Positions 55,870 to 64,000 of a stretch of 64,000 nucleotides of DNA are shown here, in pieces. The stretch covers positions 496,001 to 560,000 of the forward strand of contig JADLZK010000215.1 in assembly GCA_015847255.1 (NCBI GenBank), read 5' to 3'. Numbering within the stretch: position 1 is the first letter of the stretch; each line of letters starts with the position of its first letter. The translations under genes and the position numbers were made by a program. The stretch is from Hyparrhenia diplandra. Lineage: Eukaryota; Streptophyta; Magnoliopsida; Poales; Poaceae. The notes beneath the pieces are model-generated. The model saw only the letters and a program-made list of their open reading frames with translations, made no database searches and was not told the origin of the DNA.

Positions 55870-56193
55870 AGATTTCTCAACTTCATCACCCATCGAAGTA
55901 ATGTGTCTCTCTCTATTGCTCTGTCACGAACCGCAGATAGCCAGCTCGTAATATCTGTATGTATATCTTGAAGGTCTGAGAGATCTTTCTTCACGCCCGT
56001 TATGGCCGCAAACTCACTGGATATCAGTGAACATAGCTTGTTTCCTACAACTTTCAATAGTCCAGATGCTAGAGCAGACCAAAAACAAATAGTTTAAATA
56101 GGGATACATACAGGAGAGATGGTATGAGAAAATGAAAGATTAATTAGCTTACGAATTACCTCTTGCGAAGGCCAGAGAAGCAGCAACAGACGT

Positions 56194-58448
56194 ATACTGC
56201 TTACCACAGAAATGCTTCAGTATTCGTGGTCCTCACTGAAAAGAGCCTGAGAAAAAACACAGCATGATTAGCTTAGAATCTGATCATAAAACCGATGAGG
56301 ATGATATGCATGCAGTGATGCAGAACGAAACAGAGCATGGACAATGTCTCCTATGAAATTTCGAATAAAATTCAGAGCACATACCTTGAATTTAAGCTTG
56401 GTTCAACTGCCATTTCCTATTAAATTGCCGAACATGGAATTCTTCAGAGCATGTGCTGCGCCCTTGATACAACTACATCACAGTAACCACTATTTTCACA
56501 GATCTAGCTATGCATAAGCAGCTGCAGAAATGTAACTCTTAAGGAAACGAACCTGAAGCGGTGAGGCGGTGCCGGTGTTGTTCGTTCTTTTTGATCGTGG
56601 AGATGGATCGTGACCTGACCAACCAGATACTACTGCTGGATTGTGGCGCCCGGTGAGTGATGAAGGGAGTAGCGAGATGGATTGGTTCAGATGTGAGGTC
56701 AACGATCGAAGTAGATACTATAGGAAGGAAAAATGTTGATGATTCTGGGAAGAAGATGGTGATTGAAGTGTTGACTCTGGAAGGTGCTAGGAAAGTGCGT
56801 GACAGCTTCAATCGATTTGCGTGCGGCATCCTAGTTTATTCTACACTGGAGCATTGGATGCTAGAGGAAACCGCCGGCCAATGCATTTCTCGTCACACGA
56901 GATGACGAGCGAAGACTGAATGAGGAGATCAAATGCAACTTGGCAGTGCACATGGCTTGGTGCTGGAGTCTAATTAACAAACCAGTGATAATCCAAACTC
57001 CCAATGGTAATCCAAACCAGATGCATCATCAGGCGGACCAGGGCAGTCGTGCTTGTGGCAGCTTCCTTCTGGTTCTTCCTTGTCATCTTTGTTTGCTTAT
57101 TTAACACAAAAATAACAAATAATGAATGTGCAGTGTGACTTCTTCACTGCCAACTAAAATCAGAAGTTCGGCCCTTGTCATCTGTTTTTCGTCCACATCT
57201 TGTGAACTTGTTTAACACTCAAACGAAAGTACAAAGAAACTTCAGGCGCAATGAAAATCCAAAACCACTGGTGTTACAAACGTTAGAAAACAGAACAATC
57301 CCATTTGCAATCGGTGCTTCCTTGTCACCATTGTTTGCTTAGCTAACACAACAACATAATTAAAAAAATTAAATGCTTAGTGACTTCACTGCCAACAAAA
57401 AAAATCCAAAGTTCGACCCAAAATTTTTCACAAGCTTGGCATTGGTTTGGGGGCCCGTGTATTCAGTTGGTGCTCCAAAATGTGAGAGAGAAATGTGGTC
57501 TCTAGTGCTCACAGGCATCCGCATGGGGAGCCAGGAGGACGACCACAGAAGGCTCGGTCGCCGCGGATGACGAAGCTGGACCGCCGAATTGCATGGATGA
57601 CGGGCTCAAAACGCAGGGCAGTGCAAGTCTGTCGTTCGACCACACAAGCGCCGCGGAGGCTCGGCCTGCTGTATAAGGTGCATGGATGACGGGCTTGTTG
57701 GAGCGCGCCGCTTGGGTCCGGCTGGCTTAGGGCGCGCGCCGCAAGGGCTCAGCCTGCTGGGGCACATCCGCCGGAGGAAAGCGTAATAAGCAAAGAAAGA
57801 ACCCTCCAACCCATGTAGAACAAAGGCCTGACCGACGCTGAGCACGGCAGTTCTCGATCCAAAGCTCCTTGAGAGCAGAGTTATCCAACACACTGGGGCA
57901 GCTCTGTCAGGAACCACACGGTGACAGAATGAACAGTGCAAATAAGCTTCATCAAGATTCACGATACACGCGGGAGCCTCTTTACGTCTGATGCCTCTGA
58001 CCACACGAGTAGACTGGTGCCATTACAAGATAAAAATGAGTAGTACTTATATGATACAACAAAAATCACATCCTTGTAAAGCAGTGCAAAGAAAGTTCTG
58101 AACAATCGAGAAAATTTGGTCATCAACTCACAGACCAATCCATCATCATTCTCGATTCTCGAACTTGCAATTAACCTGTACATAACCACCATTAAGCTCA
58201 GTCAACTGTCCCAATCTCGCAGATATTATATATCGGGGTCTAATTTTTCAATTGCATAGCAGAAGACATCGATACTTCCATTATTATTATGACTACCGAA
58301 AGCAGCCCCACGTGGAAGCAAAGGACCTGGAACATTTACCAAAATAAGATGAACTAGGAAATACGAAAATAGTACTCGTATGATTAGTAATGACAGACGA
58401 AAGAAAACGTACAATTGGGGTATGATGCTGCCGCGTTTGTGTGTCCTC
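56194..58448. other. Intergenic region, no recognised gene
   Basis: Small open frames at 56657-56905 (plus; VRSTIEVDTIGRKNVDDSGK) and 57606-58004 (minus) have no family I recognise. 57490-57760 is a GC-rich island. Repeated phrases (GGATGACGGGCT at 57594 and 57683) suggest a small duplication. It probably includes the 5' flank of one NLR and the 3' flank of another. Confidence 0.4.
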
Positions 58449-58835
58449 CTAGACGAAACTGGTAAAGCACGCCTCAGGTCCCCGTATATCCACACTAGGA
58501 ATGTGAGAGACAAGGTGCCAGTAGGGCCCTACTCGTCTTTCCAAATCAGGGCAGGCCGTAATGGCCAACCTCTGGAGAGCAGTAAGGCGCAGTATGGATT
58601 GGGGCAGGCATTCAAGGGCAGGGCAACCCTGAATATAAAGCTCACGGAGTGCACCGAATTGTCCAATCCACTCTGGCAGCTCTGTCAGGGCAACAAATTT
58701 AATCAAGTTGAGAACTTGAAGTGATGTGAGGTGCTGAATGACATCAGGTAGCTGCTTCAGATTATTGTCCCAACCACCGATCTGCAGTCTGACGAGGGAC
58801 CTAAGGTGCTTTGTGGATTGAGGGAGGCTTTGCAA
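58449..58835 (-). pseudogene. NLR C-terminal LRR fragment, cut by an LTR
   Basis: A minus-strand frame with LRRs (LTSLQVLNLIKFVALTELPE, ALRELYIQGCPALECLPQSI, LTALQRLAITACPDLERR) and a C-terminus (LVSHIPSVDI). It is closely similar in phrase order to the C-terminus of the 33.7-kb NLR. It stops exactly at 58835, where a copia LTR starts. The rest of the gene would lie beyond the element, outside the window. Confidence 0.8.
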
Positions 58836-60913
58836 TGTTGGGGTCCATTAAGACATCCTTGAACACATGGTTGATTTAGGGTCACATGTGTTTAGTTTTG
58901 TGATTGAGTGATTGTCAACAAATCAACATTTTACCTCTATTTTCTTTTTATCTTTTATGCTTCGGCTATGTTCACCGGCACACGTGGAGTGTGTCGAAGA
59001 CGTATCTCTTGGTCAGATTGTTATGCAGTGTGGAGCTCGGAGATGGTAGCCGACGGCGCAGGTGAAGGGGCCAAGGAGGGCGCGTGCGGGCCGACGGACC
59101 GCGGAGGTGAAGGACGGACGTGAGGCTTGGACCGAGGGACCGAGCGCCCGGGTGGCTAGCCATGGTGGTCGACATCCGGGACATCGACGATGCAAGAGGA
59201 CGCGGGCAGACCGTGTCGGTCGGGTCAAGACGGCGCAGAAAAGTGCAGCGGGGAGTTTGGATGACTTGGCGACTCGGGCGGTCAAGACGGCGATGACACG
59301 TGTCGAGGAGGTTTGGTGGTTTGTCCTCAAACCATCGGGCGCTGGTTTGGTGGTTTGGGCCTCAAAACCATCGGGGGGTTTCTCGGGTTTGGGCCTCAAA
59401 ACCCGGCGGACGTTCCGTGGACGGAAGGACGGCACGTGGCGGCATCGGGAGGTTGCGTGGATGCAAAGGCTACCGATGAGGAGGCTTGGTGGCCGTCGGA
59501 TTAAAAAATTACCCTGAGTCGACCAAAATAGGGTTAGGTTAGTGGTTTGCCATATGTACGGAGGGCAAAATAGGGATTAGAAATAAGGACTATAAGTTGA
59601 GGATGGCAGCCATCCTCCCCTTGCCGCCTTCCATTTTCGTTTTTATTTTTTTCCCAATTTTGGGGTTCTTTGTTTAGAGGCCCAAGAACACCAAATGGAT
59701 ACTTTTTGTGGTGATTTGTGAAGGGAAGGGCAGCCCCCAATCCTGCCTGTCGTATCCGGGATTTTGGATCACCTTGTTCCTTCCTTTTGCTGTGATTTTG
59801 TTTGTTAAATTTTGGATTGGATCTCGTGTGTTCTTGTGTTCCTGTGTTTCTTGGTTCTGTGCAGGAGGCACCAGCTCTCAGATCCACGAGCGGGCGGCGG
59901 CCGAACCAGCATCGAGCAGGAGCTCGACTCCCCTGCCACGCATGGCGGCGGGCAGAGGCCAAGGGCGACCCTCGGTGCTCCACGCGTGGTAGCAGTCCGA
60001 GCGGCACCAGTCTGCAGGCCCCAAGCACGAGCGCGTACAGGCCGGCAGGCCACCCACGGTCACCAGGCCTTGCCTCCACCTGCAGATTTGACAGGCCAGG
60101 TCGGCTCTTCATCGGGCACGAAAGGCAGCGGCCTCTGCTGCTTCGAGCGGTACCAGGCAGCCAAGGGAGAGCGGCCACCGCTCGGCAGCAGCACACGAGC
60201 GGGCCCTCTGCCCAGCGCATCGTCGAGCGGCACCAAGGCAGCAGCAGTCGGCCTCCAAGCAGATGAGTGCTTGTGTTATTATTCTATTGCAGCCCAAGAT
60301 TCGAGCTTTCCATCTCCATATGCAAAGCATGAACGTGTTTGACTTTGATTGATCAAAAAGCACTAGCACTTTGCCTCCGTGAATCACTTCTTGCTATTTT
60401 ATTTTCCTGTTCACGATTTTGTTTGGCAAAGGAACTGACCCTGTGCATCGTTGGTCAGCTCGGCAACAGCAGTTCACAAGCGGATCGATCCTATTCTCAA
60501 ATTAAAGGTTGAATTTTTGCTGTGCTGTGAATTGGTCTTCGAGCCAATTATCTTCTTTTTTTTTGCAGGGCTGCTAGATCGAGTTTTTGGTTGTGGAAAT
60601 TCCCAACTCTATTTGACTCATTCTAGTTCTTGTTTTCCTCGCGCCCCCAAGGTGTTCGGGTGAAATGTCCGAAGTGATTGCTTTCTTCCGTAGTTTTTCG
60701 CTCGAGCTTCGTTTGGCGATCCGGTTTTTGCGTTGGGTTCCTTGAGCCTTGTTCTTCGTCTCCGTGACATCTTGCTACCAGTTAGCACGCCGTGTTACAC
60801 GGTTTTCTTCGGGTTCGCTTTTGAGGTTGGGGGGTTGAGCCGATGACCCAAAATTGAAAAAGCGAAAATCGAGGCTCCCATTCACCCTCCTGGGTCGCCA
60901 TTTCGGTCCTTCA
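58836..60913 (+). mobile_element. 5' LTR of a Ty1/copia retrotransposon (2,078 bp)
   Basis: Starts TGTTGGGGTCCATTAAG at the NLR break and ends TCCTTCA just before a primer binding site, giving TG...CA ends. The five bases before it (TGCAA) are the expected target duplication, whose partner is beyond the window. GC-rich parts contain tandem-like phrases (GTTTGGGCCTCAAAACC near 59360 and 59390). The open frames at 59062-59517 and 59534-60340 lie inside the LTR and are not believed to be genes. The length fits long-LTR copia lineages such as SIRE/Maximus; that lineage is inferred. Confidence 0.75.
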
Positions 60914-60914
60914 A

Positions 60915-60928
60915 TTGGTATCGAGCCG
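60915..60928 (+). other. Primer binding site (initiator Met tRNA type)
   Basis: TTGGTATCGAGCCG follows the LTR after one base. It resembles the TGGTATCAGAGC complement of the plant initiator tRNA 3' end used by most copia elements, with small changes. Confidence 0.65.
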
Positions 60929-60975
60929 GTTAGGGATCATATCCATTTTTAATCGGTCCGTGATCCGTAAGGCGA

Positions 60976-63540
60976 CATGGAGAGGTTTGGTCACTATGGT
61001 GGCAAGCCTCCGTAGTTTGATGGCACCAATTATCCCTATTGGAAGATTAAAATGCAAAGGCACATCTTATGGGGATTGATTGAGAGTGTGGGAAATTGTC
61101 GAGGATGAGAACTACCAAGTGCTAGCGGCTCGAGTGGGTGAGGAACAAATTGCCCAACACAATGCCAACAACCGAGCGAGGAGTGTTTTGTTCTCTAGCC
61201 TCAAAGACACGAGTTTGAGAGAGTTGCCACTTGTGAGGCGCCGTGAGGTGTGGAAAACGCTTGAGAGCTACCACGAGGGAACCCCACAAGTCAAGGCCCG
61301 CCTATATGAGACCTACAAGAGAGAGTATAACAACCTAATCCAACTTGATGGCGAGTCCATCGATTCTCTTTTGCTAGGTTTTGACGATGCGCAACAAGCC
61401 GAGGCGAACAAGCCGCCGGAGAGGCTTGATGAGCACGAAGGCGATGAGGCTCTTGTACGCTCCGGATCGGAAGGTGTGGGACATGAAGGTGTAACCGCGA
61501 TTATGGAGTCCGCGCCAACTACGACACCCTCACGCCCGACGAGCTCTCACAAGAAGCTCAAGTCCTCCGAGATCGAGGCCCGGATCCAGCGAAGCTCAAG
61601 AACCCATCTCGCGCCAAACGTTGCACTCGTCCCTTCACCGTAAGGGCGCTTCAAGTTCTTTCTACTAACCCTTCACGCACTTCGTCGCTTTGTCTTCTTT
61701 GGTGTCAGGCGTGACGAGGAGCGTATGGAGTGCCGGAGGACGACGAGTTGGCTCGCCATTAGCCGATTCTCGCGGTTCCACAACAACCGCTTGAACCGCC
61801 GCGCGTGGCGGTGCTTCCAAGGGGCGGATGCTTCGAGTGCGGCGATCCCGACCACTTCATCGCCCGCATGCCCCAAGAAAAAAAACAAGGACAAGCACTC
61901 GCGAGAAGTACTACGACTCCCAAGAAGCGCAAGGACAAGCGTGAGTACATCGCCGGCAGTACAAGTCCAAGAAGGGCTTCGACAAGGAGGCGATCAAGAA
62001 GAAGTACCTCAAGCGTGCCAAGGAGAACAAGGACGCTTCTTCGCCTCCCTCGCCGACTCGACAACGACGGCAAGCTTCCTCCGACGAGGAGCCCGAGCGC
62101 AAGATCGAGGACGACCTGAACGGACTTTGCTTCTTCGCCGACTCCAAGCATGGGGGGCTTCGCACCATGGCCCTTGACGGAGCGGTGATCGACAAATGTC
62201 GAGCCACATGGCGGCGACTCTTTCTCCGAGGTATCACCCACTATCGAATCCCTCTCTCGAAGAAGTTGATTCTTTGGGCGATGCGCTTTGTGTGTCGAGA
62301 AGTTGCTCAAGCGAGCAGCCTAGAGAGAGGAAGGAGTTTAAGGAGAAGTGGGAAATGGCTATGGTTGAGATAGAGTTGCTTAGGAAGCCCCGTGGATGTG
62401 TCCGATGAGACCGAGTGTGACTTTGTGCTATGCATATGTCTAACATCATGTCTTTGCAATCCAAGTACTCGCTTTACTAGATGAGCACGTTGAGTCAAGG
62501 CTAGGCCTATGTTGTTGAGTGCGTGCAAAGTCTTGTCCCGACTTGCAATCCGAGTTGGCAGAGAAGGTTGCCAAGCTTGCTATGCTTGAGAAGGCCAGCT
62601 CGTATAGCACCGTGGTCGAAGTGTGCTAAGTGTGAAGCTTTTGGAGATGGAGGTCATGTCTTGTAGGCATGACAAGGAGAGAGTCGAAGAGGAGAATAAG
62701 TACCTTCGCTGGTCCCGAAGTTGGGTGTCTAGTGGAGAGCCACAGCTTGGTATGATGATGAGTCAGTTCAAGAGGGGGACTGACACATCGGGATTAGGCT
62801 TTGCTATAGGTGGGAAGGGTGAAGTCATTTATGGCAAGGTTGGTCAAGGTAGTGTTTTGAGCTCGAGTGAGAAACCCACAAACACTCCCAAGTTGACCAA
62901 GATCACCCCACCAGAGCCTACCAAATCCATTGTGCAAGATGGCATTCTCCAAGAGACTCCAAAGACTCCACCTCCCAAACAAGTGTGGCTTCCTAAACCA
63001 AACCACCTCAAGAACCCACTTGACACTTTACCCAAGATCCCTGAGGAAACCCTTTCTAAAGCCAAAGCCACAACAAAAGTGAACCATCCACCCAAGAGAG
63101 TGAACCAACAACCACCCAAGAGAGAGGTGAGGTATCACTGTGAGTACTGCCAGAGAGATGGTCACTTGTTTGAGTTTTGCTTTAGGAGGAAGAGGGATGC
63201 TAGGCGTCAAGTTGAGTTTGAGAACCGTGACTTGTATCACCCACCACTTGGCATGTATGAGAGGGGTGTGCAAATGGGTTCGAGAGGCGATTTTTGTCGG
63301 GCCTAGAGGTAGGATGCCTCGTAGAGCTAGGTCGCAGATTTGTGAGACCCCATGGTGGTCGTGTTCGCGAGTGGATGTTGATCCTCGCTTTGGGAGCTTT
63401 GAGTTTGACATGAGGAGTGCTCCACGCTTTGTTGTGCGTGGTGAGCACTTTGGGAAGAAGGGTCATGGGATGTTTGTTTTGCCTAACGCCTATCTTGGAC
63501 AAAATGGTCAACACCGGTATTTTCCTCGAGTATACTAACT
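60976..63540 (+). pseudogene. Copia gag polyprotein, degenerate
   Basis: From ATG 60976 the reading is MERFGHYGGKPP, stop, FDGTNYPYWKIKMQRH, a DUF4219-type N-terminus. The UBN2-type gag core follows in another frame (VWEIVEDENYQVLAARVGEE, ARSVLFSSLKD, HEGTPQVKARLYETYKREYN). A CCHC knuckle at about 61820 reads CFECGDPDHFIAR then M where the last Cys is expected. Then come FDKEAIKKKYLKRAKENKDA, a coiled-coil stretch, and a long intact frame at 62623-63306 with QLGMMMSQFKRGTDTSGLGF and a second cysteine/histidine finger (CEYCQRDGHLFEFC). The extended gag with a second finger is typical of a grass copia lineage. Frameshifts make it non-functional. Nucleocapsid function is known for the family only. 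Confidence 0.75.
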
Positions 63541-64000
63541 TGAGTGTTGCGCCATTTGCTCATCCTATGTTTTTCCAATGATGCAAGTGACCAAGTCTTG
63601 GGTTCTCAAGTATATGCTTGCTAACCCTTTGGGATCCAAGACTTGGGTTTGTTTGTCCTCTCATGTGTAGGTATGAGGACATGTGGTGGAGAACACGTGC
63701 TTGGTGGAACTTGATTCTTTTGTCGTGGTGTGATCAAGACTTGATGGTTGTCTACACCACTTTGATGGCCTCCAAGAGGCATGTGCCTTATTGTGACACC
63801 TACACACAGTCTGTGAGCTATCATATACACTTATGCCTTGTACATTCATGATTCCCTACTTGTGGTATGAGATGTTCATTTGCTCACTTGTATATTTTTG
63901 GCACATTTTGGTTCTATGTCTTGCTTGTGTATATACCATGGTAGGCTAGCCATCTTATTCATGATAGCTTTGTGTTATCTTGTGTATTATATGTCATGCT
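63541..64000 (+). mobile_element. Copia internal region after gag (runs off the window)
   Basis: Degenerate sequence with phrases such as QVTKSWVLKYMLANPLGSKT, seen in spacer regions of related elements. No integrase or reverse transcriptase appears before the window ends. Confidence 0.45.

Larger units (their letters stand above)
53466..56193 (-). pseudogene. NLR (CC-NBS) N-terminal half, split by two insertions
   Basis: Read from right to left. Exon 1 (56193-56160) gives SVAASLAFAR then the donor AG|GTAATT; exon 2 starts at 56068 (SGLLKVVGNKLCSLISSEFA). The Rx-type coiled-coil continues (KKDLSDLQDIHTDITSWLSA ... LLRWVMKL) to 55887. A retroposon follows to 54593. The CC domain then resumes (NLANDIDDLLDEVWLEDEKH) to 54289. 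A hAT MITE follows, then NB-ARC at 53853-53466 with P-loop GLGGSGKTTLA and kinase-2 FLLILDDAWHED. The sequence then ends: RNBS-B, GLPL, MHD and LRRs are missing. The position of the expected start codon reads ACG (56193-56191) in place of ATG. The frame also slips once near the MITE. An immune receptor wreck. Confidence 0.85.

Noticed and set aside
59062..60342. Long overlapping open frames as protein genes
   Set aside because: They lie between a TG start and a CA end directly before a primer binding site, so they are inside an LTR. GC-rich LTRs stay open by composition.
1..64000. CRISPR arrays, operons, ribosome binding sites, prophage
   Set aside because: Introns, MITEs, SINEs and plant gene families show this is plant nuclear DNA. 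No regularly spaced repeat arrays were seen.

Overview
The window is plant nuclear DNA, almost certainly from a grass (Poaceae). It holds small exons separated by AT-rich introns. It carries grass-type Stowaway MITEs (TA target duplications, CTCCCTCCGTCC termini), an Au-like SINE, Helitron 3' ends, CACTA elements and plant L1 LINEs. The genes are plant families: MLO, legume-lectin receptor kinase, CC-NBS-LRR, U-box/ARM E3 ligase, AGC kinase and a GT61 xylan-type glycosyltransferase. Most of the sequence is nested transposons and broken gene pieces. Only two loci look close to functional, the U-box gene and the GT61 gene. Each is broken by one apparent missing G, which could be real decay or base-calling error.

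Layout. 0-2.3 kb: a CACTA terminus, a 73-bp repeat pair and an LTR-like GC-rich stretch. 2.3-11.6 kb: low-coding sequence with exon-like islands, including three consecutive MLO exons (8.87-9.23 kb), ending in a Helitron 3' terminus. 11.6-15.5 kb: a GC-rich block, a 2-copy repeat, a second Helitron 3' end directly abutting a Helitron 5' start, and a reverse-oriented Helitron end. 15.85-17.49 kb: a complete non-autonomous CACTA element with TGC target duplication. 18.1-30.9 kb: a lectin receptor kinase pseudogene split by a LINE (17-bp target duplication). The LINE is itself interrupted by a retroelement-like direct-repeat pair and a truncated CACTA element encoding a Ulp1-like protease.

31-36.8 kb: an Au-like SINE, a 235-bp repeat pair, an NLR leucine-rich-repeat pseudogene (minus strand) and a Ty3/gypsy gag fragment. 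37.8-39.5 kb: an AGC kinase pseudogene split by a 1,280-bp solo LTR (GGAAG duplication). 41.1-42.5 kb: the U-box/ARM gene. 43-44.8 kb: a hAT remnant and a Helitron end. 45.1-47.7 kb: two more NLR fragments around an unrecognised GC-rich block. 48.1-52.7 kb: a three-exon GT61 gene (minus strand) with a retroposon in intron 1 and a Stowaway MITE in intron 2. 53.5-56.2 kb: the N-terminal half of an NLR, split by a hAT MITE and a second retroposon. 58.4-64 kb: an NLR C-terminal LRR fragment cut by a Ty1/copia element with a 2.08-kb LTR, a primer binding site and a degenerate gag that runs off the window.

How the parts relate. The NLR pieces all lie on the minus strand at 33.7-35.3, 45.1-45.4, 47.2-47.7, 53.5-56.2 and 58.4-58.8 kb. 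They look like the wreck of a tandem resistance-gene cluster into which elements repeatedly inserted. I did not find a convincing new biological system. The most informative content is the datable insertion order, several exact target-site duplications, and head-to-tail Helitron ends.
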